A stretch of DNA of 64,000 nucleotides, taken from the NCBI GenBank assembly GCA_022226935.1, contig CP092081.1:192902-256901 (forward strand), read 5' to 3'. The stretch is from Nitrospira sp. GTDB taxonomy: Bacteria; Nitrospirota; Nitrospiria; Nitrospirales; Nitrospiraceae. The translations under genes were made by a program, and so were the position numbers. The notes under the pieces were generated by a model. That model saw only the letters and a program-made list of their open reading frames with translations. It did no database searches and was not told the origin of the DNA. Shown here in pieces: positions 43,718-52,286 of the stretch; the first letter of the stretch is position 1; every line of letters begins with the position of its first letter.

Positions 43718-43806
43718 TATCTCGTGAAACGTGTCTCGCAGGGTCCCCGAGGAGGCATTCCGACCGGACCGAAACGTTTCACCTTTTACGTTTCACGCTT
43801 CACGGA
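43718..43806. repeat. GTGAAACGT-type repeat cluster i
   Basis: CTCGTGAAACGTGTCTCG and, inverted, GAAACGTTTCACCTTTTACG, TTTCACGCTTCACGG; the two orientations could pair. It lies between the WYL regulator and the beta-grasp gene. Confidence 0.6.
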
Positions 43807-43825
43807 CGCCAACGGCGTCTCCCGC

Positions 43826-44104
43826 TCAGGTGGGAATGTCGGTCGTGCCGTCGTAGGAGGCCCGAGATTGATGCGCGATCTTGAGCGTGTCGCCGTCTTT
43901 CACTAGCGAATCGAGCGAACCGACCTTGCGATTGACGGTTACCAGCAATTCACCCCGCACGACGAACGGCGCCAGCGCATCCATCAATTCCGCATTGCCT
44001 TCGATCAACATCTTGATGGCCGTCGGTCCCTCTACTTCCACATCCAACTCCGGCTCGGTTACCCGCTGCAGTAGAGTCGGTCCGATGATCAATACCTTCA
44101 CCAT
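43826..44104 (-). CDS. Small beta-grasp protein (MoaD/ThiS-like) without the C-terminal Gly-Gly
   Basis: 92 residues from the ATG at 44104, which has AGGAGGA upstream. The fold pattern VKVLIIGPTLLQRVT...DVEVEGPTA, IKMLIE, RGELLVTVNRKVGSLD and LVKDGDTLKIA matches ThiS/MoaD sulfur carriers, including the Leu-Val-Lys-Asp-Gly-Asp turn. The product ends SYDGTTDIPT and not in Gly-Gly, so sulfur carriage by thiocarboxylate is not expected unless the end is cut. No MoeB/ThiF-type gene is next to it. A role as a regulator or adaptor is possible. Confidence 0.7.
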   Translation of the reverse strand: MVKVLIIGPTLLQRVTEPELDVEVEGPTAIKMLIEGNAELMDALAPFVVRGELLVTVNRKVGSLDSLVKDGDTLKIAHQSRASYDGTTDIPT

Positions 44105-44139
44105 TGGCGAACTATCCTCCTCTTCAGGTGCTACGTCAA

Positions 44140-44262
44140 ACATGAGACGTGAAAGGTGAAACGATCTCGGATCTCGTTTCACGTTTCCGATGACGTTTTC
44201 GAATTCAGGTTTGACGTTTCATGCCTTCTCGTTTCACGTTTTACGTTTTTCGTTTCACGTCC
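44140..44262. repeat. GTGAAAGGTGAAACG and TTTCACGTTTTACG cluster j
   Basis: The longest of these clusters: CATGAGACGTGAAAGGTG on one side and CTCGTTTCACGTTTTACG, TTTTTCGTTTCACGTCC on the other, with a second GTTTCACGTTTCCG between. Complementary halves could fold. The right end enters the 3' end of the cytochrome gene. Confidence 0.6.
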
Positions 44263-44500
44263 CGTTTGCCCGCGCGTGGCAATGCAGGCAATCCTGCCGC
44301 TTGGGATGCTGCGCCGGCAAGGGGCGGACGGCTTGAGGCGCGTGACAGGTCGTACATTGGCTCTCCACCGTCATCGCCTGGTGCGTGCTATTGGCCGGCA
44401 CCTTCGGGTTGCGGTCACGCGGCGACGGCAGCAAGGCCACGCCCCCGACGACGAGGAGCGCCAGCACTACAAAAATCAGATCCACTTTGCGAAAAGTCAT
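44255..44500 (-). CDS. Small membrane-anchored diheme c-type cytochrome
   Basis: 81 residues: an N-terminal transmembrane or uncleaved signal helix (LIFVVLALLVVGGVALLPS), then two CXXCH haem motifs, CTTCH and CLHCH, in the last 35 residues, with extra His residues nearby as possible axial ligands. Its start overlaps the stop of the oxidoreductase gene by 4 bases (ATGA), so the two are made together. It likely takes electrons from that enzyme, or passes them onward at the periplasmic side. Confidence 0.85.
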   Translation of the reverse strand: MTFRKVDLIFVVLALLVVGGVALLPSPRDRNPKVPANSTHQAMTVESQCTTCHAPQAVRPLPAQHPKRQDCLHCHARANGT

Positions 44501-47358
44501 TGGCCGGCTCCTGATCGTATTGCTGCCTGTTTCGCGCTCGCTTCCTGCTGCGCCCCCGCTTCATAAGCCTCGTTCAACACTTGGGCGACATGTTTCACCG
44601 CCGCGCGCCCTCGCAGGCCGTTGTTGAGTTGAATCATGCAGGCCGGGCAGCTGGTCGCCACCGTGTCCGCGCCGCTTTGTTCGATGTTCCGGCGCTTCCG
44701 CTCGAACACCTTCTGTGAAGTCTCGTAGTCCTTCACGAGATACGTGCCAGCCCCGCCGGCGCACCGGTCGGCATCCGTCATCTCGACATAATCCGATCCC
44801 GGCACCTGCTTGAGCAATTGGCGTGGTTCCTTGGTGACGCCCGCCGCCCGCAAGTGGCAGGAAGAATGGTAGGTCACCCGACGGCCTGAGCCTTCCGCCG
44901 CCCCCATGGGCGGATGCTCCGGCGAACGCGCGACGAACTCTGTGATGTGCACCACCTTTTTCGCCAACGCATCTGCCGCCTGCTGCTCTGGTCCGGCTTC
45001 GAAAAACTTCTTGTACTCCTTGAGCATGAGCGTGCAGGAGGCGCAGCCCGTCACGACCTGATCGTATCCCGCCAACGACTGCAGGTTGAACCTCGCGTTG
45101 TCTTTCACCAGGTCCACATGGCCGTAGGTTTCGATCGGCGTTCCGGAGCAGCGCTGCGGCGGAAGTTCAGGTTTCACATTATGTTTCTGCAACACGCCGA
45201 TCACCGCATCCCCCACCCCGTCATCAAAATAGTTGGCCGCGCAACCATGGAAGTAGGCGACGCGTGGACCGGCTGCCGCCGGGTTCGGTCGTGTGAGTTC
45301 CGGATAGCGGTCCCGTAGATGCTGCGGGGCCAACTTGGGCAGCACCATGTCGGCCGGCAGTTTGGCCGTGGGGGCAATGCGCTTCAGCAAGGGTGCGGCC
45401 ATCCGTTCGAGCAAGGCGCGAGGGCCGGGACGATCCCAGAGGCGCTGTGTCTTCGCTAGAATCTTAAGTATCGCTTCAAATATTGGCAACTTTGATTGAA
45501 GCGCAAACAGCCACCGGCTTCCTTGATTCGGATGCTCCGCGCGCCGCTGGAGAATGAGCTCCGAGACATCGACCCCCGCCGGGCAAATCGTGCGGCAGGA
45601 TTTGCAATTCAGGCAGGCTTCCACCACCCGCTTCGAATTGAGATAGGAATAGTCCTTGGCCGTGACGATTTCATACCAGCCGCGCGAACTCATGTCTTCC
45701 GACTGAAACACATCGTAGACCGGGCAAACCGAATTACACTTCGCGCAGGTTGCGCAGGATTTGGACAACCGCTGATAGTCGATATGGTCGGTGAAGGGCG
45801 CGTCGCTGATCTTGATCCCGGGGTTCATCACGTTCGCAGGGTCGATGGTGCGCTTGACCTCCACGAACAATTGATAGAGCTCCTCGCCGAACATCTTGCG
45901 CACATATTCGGCGCGCACCCGTCCATCGCCATGCTCACCACAGATCGATCCGTCGAAGCGAGACAGCACGGCCTGATGGATCTCATGGTAGGCCTGCACC
46001 ATCTTGTCGAAATCCTGGCGGTCGTTCACGTCGAGCAGCGGGGTAATGTGGGCATTGCCGTTGCCGATATGGCCGAAGATCGCCACCGGCACATGCTGGC
46101 CCTCAAAGAAGGTTTCCAGATAGCGGATGAGGTCGCTGATGCGCTCGGCGCGAACCACCACGTCATCCACGAAGTTGATCGGCTTCTTACGCGGATCAAA
46201 CCGGTAGAGCGTGGGATAGAGAGCTTTCCTGGCTTTCCACAGCTGGTCCCGCTGCTCCTTGTCGTAAGCGATGGTCAAGTCGCCGCAGAGCTGGTACCGG
46301 CGGCAGATCGCAGCCATACGGTCGGCACGTTCGCGCAAGTCGGCCTCGCCCTCACTGCTGTCCAATTCAGCCAGTAGGGTCGCGGCGGCATCGGCGGGAA
46401 TGCCGTGCGCAGCCCGGCCGATCAGGTTCAACGTGTTGGCATCCATCACCTCCAGCGCGCTCGGGCGGAGATTCAGCAGATGCGGCACCGCCTCCCCGAC
46501 TTCTTCCAGACGGCGGAAGTGAATCAACGCGGTCAGGGTGCCTTGCGGCTTGGGCACAAGCCGGAGCGTCGCCTCGCTCACGATGCCCAACGTGCCTTCG
46601 CTGCCCACGAATAGCTTAGGAAGATCGAAGAGGCCCTGACTCAACCCATCGGCCAAGCCGAAGAGATTGTAGCCGCAACTGTTCTTGCTGACGGTGGGCT
46701 TCTTGCTGTCGATCAAGGTGCGCTGCCGTTGCACGAGGTCGAGGATCGGTTTCAAAGTCGGATGCGCATTCAACAGGCCGGTGAGCGCGGGATCGTCCAA
46801 TCCCATCGGTGCAGCAGAAAGCCAGGCTCCTGACGGCAGACAGACCCGCAGCGCTTGCACATTATCTTTCACCGAGCCGTAGATGAGCGTATGGGGGCCG
46901 GATGAATTGTTGGCCACCATGCCGCCGAGTTTGCACATGTCTCCGCTGGAAGGGTCCGGGCCGAACAAGAGGTTGCGCCGACCGAGTTGCTTGTTCAACT
47001 CCGCCAGCACAATGCCCGGCTGCACCCGCGCCCACCGCTCCTCCTCATTCAATTCGAGGATGCGGTTCATTTTGGACACATCGAGGATGATGCCTGATCC
47101 GACCGCGGAGCCGGTGAGATTGGTCCCAGCGGCACGCGGCGTGAGAGGGATGCCCCGCTCCACGGCAAACCGGACGACGGTGTCGATATCCGCCTCGTGC
47201 TCCGCCAACACCACGGCCTTGGGCGTCATGCGATAGATGCTCGCATCGACGGCATAGGCCGTCAGCGTCGGCACATCGTCTTGGACCTTTGCATGTCCAA
47301 GGAGGTGCCGAAGATCGCTGGCGACGGCGGAAGAGGTGTTGGGTAGGATGAGGGTCAT
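44497..47358 (-). CDS. Fusion FAD-linked oxidoreductase / Fe-S / CCG-domain protein (GlcD-GlcF-like)
   Basis: 953 residues. Residues 30-220 are an FAD-binding PCMH domain (LTPRAAGTNLTGSAVGSGII, MVANNSSGPHTLIYGSVKDN); the C-terminal FAD domain has IFGHIGNGNAHI and ICGEHGDGRVRAEYV. Two [4Fe-4S] motifs follow (CATCAKCNSVCP near 534, CLNCKSCRTICP near 581), then two Cys-rich CCG domains (HGCAANYFDDG near 706, and the later CHLRAAG and CCAGGAG-like RCAGGAGTY). It resembles a fusion of GlcD/Dld with GlcF, oxidising a 2-hydroxyacid such as lactate or glycolate. It is coupled with the diheme cytochrome. Substrate not certain. Confidence 0.88.
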   Translation of the reverse strand: MTLILPNTSSAVASDLRHLLGHAKVQDDVPTLTAYAVDASIYRMTPKAVVLAEHEADIDTVVRFAVERGIPLTPRAAGTNLTGSAVGSGIILDVSKMNRILELNEEERWARVQPGIVLAELNKQLGRRNLLFGPDPSSGDMCKLGGMVANNSSGPHTLIYGSVKDNVQALRVCLPSGAWLSAAPMGLDDPALTGLLNAHPTLKPILDLVQRQRTLIDSKKPTVSKNSCGYNLFGLADGLSQGLFDLPKLFVGSEGTLGIVSEATLRLVPKPQGTLTALIHFRRLEEVGEAVPHLLNLRPSALEVMDANTLNLIGRAAHGIPADAAATLLAELDSSEGEADLRERADRMAAICRRYQLCGDLTIAYDKEQRDQLWKARKALYPTLYRFDPRKKPINFVDDVVVRAERISDLIRYLETFFEGQHVPVAIFGHIGNGNAHITPLLDVNDRQDFDKMVQAYHEIHQAVLSRFDGSICGEHGDGRVRAEYVRKMFGEELYQLFVEVKRTIDPANVMNPGIKISDAPFTDHIDYQRLSKSCATCAKCNSVCPVYDVFQSEDMSSRGWYEIVTAKDYSYLNSKRVVEACLNCKSCRTICPAGVDVSELILQRRAEHPNQGSRWLFALQSKLPIFEAILKILAKTQRLWDRPGPRALLERMAAPLLKRIAPTAKLPADMVLPKLAPQHLRDRYPELTRPNPAAAGPRVAYFHGCAANYFDDGVGDAVIGVLQKHNVKPELPPQRCSGTPIETYGHVDLVKDNARFNLQSLAGYDQVVTGCASCTLMLKEYKKFFEAGPEQQAADALAKKVVHITEFVARSPEHPPMGAAEGSGRRVTYHSSCHLRAAGVTKEPRQLLKQVPGSDYVEMTDADRCAGGAGTYLVKDYETSQKVFERKRRNIEQSGADTVATSCPACMIQLNNGLRGRAAVKHVAQVLNEAYEAGAQQEASAKQAAIRSGAGQ

Positions 47359-47381
47359 GCTCTATGTACGCTGCCGCATTC

Positions 47382-47412
47382 TAGCAGGATGTTGAAAAAG
47401 TCTGCCAGCATC
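47382..47412. repeat. Half copy of the CTAGCAGGATG element
   Basis: CTAGCAGGATGTTGAAAAAG followed by TCTGCCAGC, close to the terminus of the elements at 12456 and 53375. The other end was not found; it lies 24 bases upstream of the FAD oxidoreductase start. Confidence 0.55.
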
Positions 47413-47548
47413 CATCTCGCCGTCTGCAGTCTTCGTGGTCCATTGAACAGCGACCGCTGAGCATTACACATTCGCGGAACAGTGGCGCCGGTGAGTTGTT
47501 GCCTGGCGCGCGATCCGCTAAGATGCGCCTCAGTCCGGCGAGGCTCTC

Positions 47549-48514
47549 ATGTCTGCCCCTACACTATACATTTCCCGCCTGCTCCCGGATCCGGTCATGA
47601 CCGCCGCGCGGCGGCAGTTCCATCTTCTCAACGACCCTCGCGATGCCTCGCCCTCCTGGGATGCCGTGAAAACCGGTCTCCGCAAGGCCGACGCCGCGAT
47701 CTGCACATTGACTGATCGCGTGGATGCCTCCCTGCTGGCCGAGGCGACCCGCCTCAAAATTTTGGCGAATTATGCCGTGGGGTACAACAACATCGACCTC
47801 GCCGCCGCAAAGGCGCGTGGGATTGTGGTGACCAACACGCCGGATGTGTTGACCGACTCCACGGCGGATCTGACCTGGGCACTGCTGTTGGCCGTGGCAC
47901 GGCGTGTGGCGGAAGGAGACGCCTACGTACGATCCGGGGACTGGTCCGGCTGGGCACCGACGCAGATGTTGGGGACGGATGTGTCGGGGAAAACGTTAGG
48001 CATCGTCGGTATGGGCCGCATCGGGCAGGCCGTGGCACAACGGGCGACCGGTTTCAACATGCGCATTCTGTATACCTCACGCACTCCCATGGCTCCCGAC
48101 CAAGTACCGTCTCAATGGGAATCCCGCGCCTTCCCCGATTTGTTGCAGGAAGCCGATTTTATTAGTCTGCATGTGCCGCTGACTCCAGTCACCCATCACC
48201 TGATCAGTGCGCGCCAACTGGCGTTGATGAAACCGACGGCGTTCCTGATCAATACGTCACGAGGCCCGGTCATTGACGAGGCCGCGCTGGTCGATGCGCT
48301 CCTTCAACGTCGCTTGGCCGGTGCGGGGCTCGACGTCTTCGAACAGGAACCGGCCTTTCATCCGAGCCTGCGTGAACTCCGGCAAGTCGTGCTCCTGCCC
48401 CATTTGGGTTCCGCCACGCTGGCAACGCGGGTGCGCATGGGCATGATCTGTCTGGAAAATATTGCGGCAGTCATGGCCGGAAAGCCGGCGCCGAATCAGG
48501 TCCAGCTCGCATAG
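47549..48514 (+). CDS. D-2-hydroxyacid dehydrogenase (glyoxylate/hydroxypyruvate reductase type)
   Basis: 321 residues. NAD(P)-binding motif GIVGMGRIGQAVAQRA (near 150) and catalytic residues: Arg in NTSRGPVIDE, Glu in FEQEP and His in LLPHLGSAT. YAVGYNNIDLAAAKARGIVV is the substrate-side motif. The enzyme reduces glyoxylate or hydroxypyruvate to glycolate or glycerate. It is divergent from the FAD oxidoreductase, whose likely substrate is a 2-hydroxyacid, so the pair may serve opposite steps. Cofactor choice is not obvious from the sequence. Confidence 0.93.
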   Translation: MSAPTLYISRLLPDPVMTAARRQFHLLNDPRDASPSWDAVKTGLRKADAAICTLTDRVDASLLAEATRLKILANYAVGYNNIDLAAAKARGIVVTNTPDVLTDSTADLTWALLLAVARRVAEGDAYVRSGDWSGWAPTQMLGTDVSGKTLGIVGMGRIGQAVAQRATGFNMRILYTSRTPMAPDQVPSQWESRAFPDLLQEADFISLHVPLTPVTHHLISARQLALMKPTAFLINTSRGPVIDEAALVDALLQRRLAGAGLDVFEQEPAFHPSLRELRQVVLLPHLGSATLATRVRMGMICLENIAAVMAGKPAPNQVQLA

Positions 48515-48568
48515 CGAGATAATCGAAGGATGGCGCTGTGGCTGGCGAAGAGCCGTGAGGAACTGGCC

Positions 48569-50491
48569 TTAGTGGCCGGCAATCGGCAGAGGACTGGTCG
48601 GAGTCGACGCGGGAAGTTCCCTATGGGCGGCCCCATTGGTGGACTGCAGTCGCAGCGCTTCAACCCGGCGAGGCACGTCGTGAAACGACGGAATGGATTG
48701 ATACATAGTGAGCGCTCGATCGCGAGCGCCTGTCGTTTCGTAGAGTAATGCGAGTTCGTACCGGACCAATTGCGCATTGCCTCCCCGGCAGCGCGAGTCG
48801 GAAATCAGCTTCTCCAACAATTGGATGGCTTGATCCGGGCGCCCCTGTTCCTTACAGCAAAGCGCCATCATCAAGCAGGAATCCACAAAGAAGCCTGAAT
48901 CTTTCATCGACAGGATAAACTCTTCCTTCGCTTCTTCGCAGAGGCCCATATCCTTGTAGGCCATGCCCAAGGCATAACGGGTTTCCGCATCCACCGGCTC
49001 CGCGACTGGTGAAACAGGCGCCGCCGCCGGTGGGACTTGTGGCGGGATAGCCTCGGCAACCGGCGCGGTTTCGAGCACCGGCGCGGGAGGAGAGACAGGT
49101 GGCGGCGCAACCTGCGCAACAACCGGCTCAACCACCGGAGGCGGCACGACCGCAGCTTCGACCGTCGGCGCGGAGGCATCCACCAGTCTGAAAGGCGTAT
49201 CCGCCACCGGCTCTGGAGCCATGACCACAGGCTGAGGTTCTGGCTCGGGCGGGGGTACTTGGGCCGTCTCCACCGCTGCCGCAATGGGTTCCGGTTCTGG
49301 TACCGATCCAGCATTGGGATCGAATGCGGGCGCCAGTTTGCGCGCAATGGCACTGCCGGGCGCCAAGGCCTGCACCTTTTCAAACAGCTCAGCGGGCAGC
49401 GTCGGCATGCCCGGCTCCGGGTGCTCCAACAAAATTTCGACCGCCCGGCCGAAATGCTGCGCGGCCGTGGCGGGATCACCTTTTTCCTGATAGAGCTCGC
49501 CCAGCAATTCCAACATGGGGACGGACGCCGGCTCCACTTTGAGATAGTCGGCAATCAACGATTCGGCCATGCCATAGTCCTGCGCGCGGAGGGCCGCACC
49601 GGCCAGAAACCGATATTCCCCCAAAGCTACGACCAGATTGCCCTGCAGGAGGTGCATCCGGGCCAGCAATTGGCAGATCTCCGGATTGCCGGGCTCGCGA
49701 CTCAGCAGCTGGGTCAACATGGCCTCCGCTCCGGCATACTGGCCCTCTTCGATACGGCGCGTGGCTTCAGCCATGAGATCGCTCGCGTCGCCGGGTTTGG
49801 CTGCGGTCGTGGCCGGTTTGGCCAGGCGTGCTGCACTGGGCGTCACACTGCCGCCCGTTTCGATCATGGAGGTGATTTCTTTGGCTTCGGCATTCTCCGG
49901 GTCCAACCGGAGGACCGCCGTATACATCGCTTTCGCCTGCTCGTATTGTTGCGCGGCCGACTGCTCGCGGCCAAGCTGGAGATACATCCGCACCGCTTCG
50001 TCGACGAGCCCTTCCTGCACGCAGAGCTCTGCGACGCGCAACTGGGCATCGAGATTGGACGGATCTTGTGAGACGATCTTGCGGTAGATCTCGAGCGCTT
50101 CTTTATTTCGTCCGTCTTTGAAGTACTGCTTGCCGAGGGTGAGATAGTCCTGCACGGCGCTGCTCAGCAGCCCCCGTTCGGCGTTCAGATCACCCAGATG
50201 GCGATAGATTTCGATCCTGGCCGGATCGACCTTGAGTATTTTCTTATAGGCGGCGATGGCCTTGAGGACGGAGCCTTCGGAGCGGAATGCGCTGGCGGCT
50301 TGTAGAAAGGCCGTGACGGCATCTGCGGTGGCGTTGCGTTTGAGCTGAAGATCGCCGATGGAATTAAAGACGGTGCCGTCGTTAGGCGTGTCGGTGGTGA
50401 GCTTCCGCCATTCGGCGATGGCGGCATCATACTGCCCTTTGGACGCAAAGAGCTGCGCGTTCTGAAGCACTGTACGGCGGTCGACAGCCAA
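48569..50491 (-). CDS. Tetratricopeptide-repeat protein with a Pro-rich linker
   Basis: 640 residues from a TTG with GAGGAG upstream. The N-terminal two thirds are TPR units (for example AIAEWRKLTTDTPNDGTVFN, IAAYKKILKVDPARIEIYRH, LEIYRKIVSQDPSNLDAQLR). A linker of about 110 residues rich in Pro, Val, Ala and Glu (about 395-510) is followed by two more TPRs (YALGMAYKDMGLCEEAKEEF). No signal peptide. It is probably a cytoplasmic scaffold; related proteins are near pilus or chemotaxis systems, such as the one at 57-64 kb, but no direct link is shown. Confidence 0.85.
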   Translation of the reverse strand: MAVDRRTVLQNAQLFASKGQYDAAIAEWRKLTTDTPNDGTVFNSIGDLQLKRNATADAVTAFLQAASAFRSEGSVLKAIAAYKKILKVDPARIEIYRHLGDLNAERGLLSSAVQDYLTLGKQYFKDGRNKEALEIYRKIVSQDPSNLDAQLRVAELCVQEGLVDEAVRMYLQLGREQSAAQQYEQAKAMYTAVLRLDPENAEAKEITSMIETGGSVTPSAARLAKPATTAAKPGDASDLMAEATRRIEEGQYAGAEAMLTQLLSREPGNPEICQLLARMHLLQGNLVVALGEYRFLAGAALRAQDYGMAESLIADYLKVEPASVPMLELLGELYQEKGDPATAAQHFGRAVEILLEHPEPGMPTLPAELFEKVQALAPGSAIARKLAPAFDPNAGSVPEPEPIAAAVETAQVPPPEPEPQPVVMAPEPVADTPFRLVDASAPTVEAAVVPPPVVEPVVAQVAPPPVSPPAPVLETAPVAEAIPPQVPPAAAPVSPVAEPVDAETRYALGMAYKDMGLCEEAKEEFILSMKDSGFFVDSCLMMALCCKEQGRPDQAIQLLEKLISDSRCRGGNAQLVRYELALLYETTGARDRALTMYQSIPSFHDVPRRVEALRLQSTNGAAHRELPASTPTSPLPIAGH

Positions 50492-50614
50492 GGAGACTCC
50501 TCACCAGACGTTGAGAGTCCACGCTAACAGTCAACCTATGTATTGTCAAACAAATGGATAAAAGACAGACACCGCAAACGCGGCGTCCAGAGCGGGTGTT
50601 CTCTGAGGAAACCG

Positions 50615-50643
50615 GCGGCCCCTCGATGAGGCAGAGGGGCCGC
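50615..50643 (-). terminator. Terminator after cspA
   Basis: GCGGCCCCTC (50615-50624), a 9-base loop and GAGGGGCCGC (50634-50643): a perfect 10-base stem. Read on the minus strand it follows the cspA stop by about 25 bases and is followed by CGGTTTCCTC, a weak T run. Confidence 0.7.
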
Positions 50644-50668
50644 GGATTACGTATGACTCCGGCCCAAT

Positions 50669-50887
50669 TTAGTTGGCCGGCGCGAGATCCTTCAACACGT
50701 TCGCCGCCTGCGGACCCTTGGCGCCCTGAACGATGTCGAACTCGACGTTCTCGCCCTCTTTCAAGGTCTTGAATCCATCGCCCTGCAGCGCGGAGTAATG
50801 CACGAAGACATCGTCTCCGCCATCGAGCCGGATAAATCCGAATCCCTTACGATCATTGAACCACTTCACGGTGCCCTTAGTTTTCAT
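50669..50887 (-). CDS. cspA: Cold-shock protein CspA family
   Basis: 72 residues. Nucleic-acid binding motifs KGFGFI (RNP1) and VFVHY (RNP2), KWFNDRKG at the N terminus and the final ANV strand are as in the CspA family. It binds single-stranded RNA and DNA and removes RNA structure. The ribosome site AGGAGG lies just before the ATG. The long leader from a candidate promoter near 51067-51095 (about 170 bases) fits cold-shock mRNAs, but no direct evidence of thermosensing is seen. Confidence 0.97.
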   Translation of the reverse strand: MKTKGTVKWFNDRKGFGFIRLDGGDDVFVHYSALQGDGFKTLKEGENVEFDIVQGAKGPQAANVLKDLAPAN

Positions 50888-51066
50888 ACGGTCCTCCTTT
50901 TCTCAACGCACGGACATAAAGAGCGCATCAGCTCGTCGGCTGAGTCGCATGGCATGGAATGATGACGATAAAAGGAGAAACAACAGCGACGAGCGCGGCA
51001 GCTCTTGCGGGGGCGTTCAGACAAAATTCAACCCGAACCATCTTGACCTGCTGAAAAGTGCGCAGC

Positions 51067-51095
51067 GATGTACCATGGGGTGAAATGCTTGTCAA
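51067..51095 (-). promoter_or_regulatory. Candidate cspA promoter
   Basis: On the minus strand a perfect TTGACA (51090-51095), a 17-base spacer and TACATC (51067-51072). The -10 match is weak. Position would give a leader of about 170 bases. The rest of 50888-51196, between cspA and lptF, shows no gene. Confidence 0.4.
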
Positions 51096-51196
51096 GCGGA
51101 TCTTTTGGCCCTGGCCTATCTGATCTGTTTACAAGGCACGCAGACTCTTCTATAGTGCAGCATCCAATTCTCCGATGTAGGACCCCGACCGCTCTC

Positions 51197-52282
51197 GTGC
51201 TGCACACCATCCTCGATCGGTACATCTTCCGCGAACTCCTTTCGCCCTTTTGCATCAGCTTAGGCGCCCTCTGCTTCGTGATGCTCACGAAGGAGTTGCT
51301 CCGTCTGGTGGAGCTGCTGGTGACGAAGGGCATCGGCTTTCTGTCGGTGTTGAAAGTCTTCGCGCACTTACTCCCCTCGTTTCTCGTGCTCACCCTGCCC
51401 ATCGCCGGCATCATTGCCTCGATTACGGCGTTCGGCCGGCTCTCGCTGGACAAAGAACTGGTCGCCATGCGCGCGGCCGGCTTCAGCCTGTTGCGACTCT
51501 CCCAGTCGGTATTTCTGTTTGCGGCGCTCGTTTGCGGTCTCACGCTCATGATGGCGCAATACGGGCAGCCGTGGAGCAATGTGAATCTGAAGAAAGTGGC
51601 CCTGAACCTGCTACGGGACGAACTGGTCCTGGAACTCGACCGCGGCGTGTTCAACGAAGCCATCCCCAAGATGGTGATCTACGTACCGGATGCGCAGGAG
51701 GGGCAGGACAACCGGGGCATCTTCGTGGCGGATGAACGGAACCCGGCCGACCCGCGCATCATCGTCGCACAGCAGTACCAAGTGATGACCGACTCAGCGA
51801 GCAGCCAGGTCGCGCTGCGGCTCATGAACGGCGTCATCCACAGCCGTCCTCAAAACCCCGAGGAGTATCAGAAGATTTCGTTTACGGCCTATGATCTTAA
51901 ATTGAGCATCAACGCGAGCCTGTACGGAGCTGAAGAACGCACGCCGATGGAAGTGATTCGCGCGAAACTGGAGAGTTCCAACTGGACGGACACCAACGCC
52001 TTGCGGCGGCTCATGGAATATTATAAAGACCTGGCGTTTCCGGCCGCGTCGCTGGTGTTCTGCATTCTCGGCGTGCCGGTCGGGATCGTGTCGAAACGCT
52101 CGGGCAGCATCGGCGGATTTGCCGTCGGCGTGCTCGTCGTCATCGCCTACTATGTCATCAATGTCGCCTGCGAGTTTCTGGTGACCACGCTCTGGATCTC
52201 TCCGTTCGCCGGTGCCTGGTTACCCAATGTCATCTTCACGATTGTCACGATTCTCTGGTTTTATCGCGTGAGCCGGCAGTAG
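51197..52282 (+). CDS. lptF: LPS export permease LptF
   Basis: About 361 residues from the GTG at 51197 (VLHTILDRYIFREL). Two N-terminal transmembrane helices (LSPFCISLGALCFVMLTKEL), a third before the periplasmic jellyroll domain (about 120-270), and three C-terminal helices (FPAASLVFCILGVPVGIVSK, then IGGFAVGVLVVIAYYVIN) follow LptF/LptG. LptF and LptG form the membrane channel of the LptB2FG ABC transporter that extracts LPS from the inner membrane. Earlier starts to 51068 do not fit. The lptG start follows in 4 bases. Confidence 0.92.
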   Translation: MLHTILDRYIFRELLSPFCISLGALCFVMLTKELLRLVELLVTKGIGFLSVLKVFAHLLPSFLVLTLPIAGIIASITAFGRLSLDKELVAMRAAGFSLLRLSQSVFLFAALVCGLTLMMAQYGQPWSNVNLKKVALNLLRDELVLELDRGVFNEAIPKMVIYVPDAQEGQDNRGIFVADERNPADPRIIVAQQYQVMTDSASSQVALRLMNGVIHSRPQNPEEYQKISFTAYDLKLSINASLYGAEERTPMEVIRAKLESSNWTDTNALRRLMEYYKDLAFPAASLVFCILGVPVGIVSKRSGSIGGFAVGVLVVIAYYVINVACEFLVTTLWISPFAGAWLPNVIFTIVTILWFYRVSRQ

Positions 52283-52286
52283 CCCC

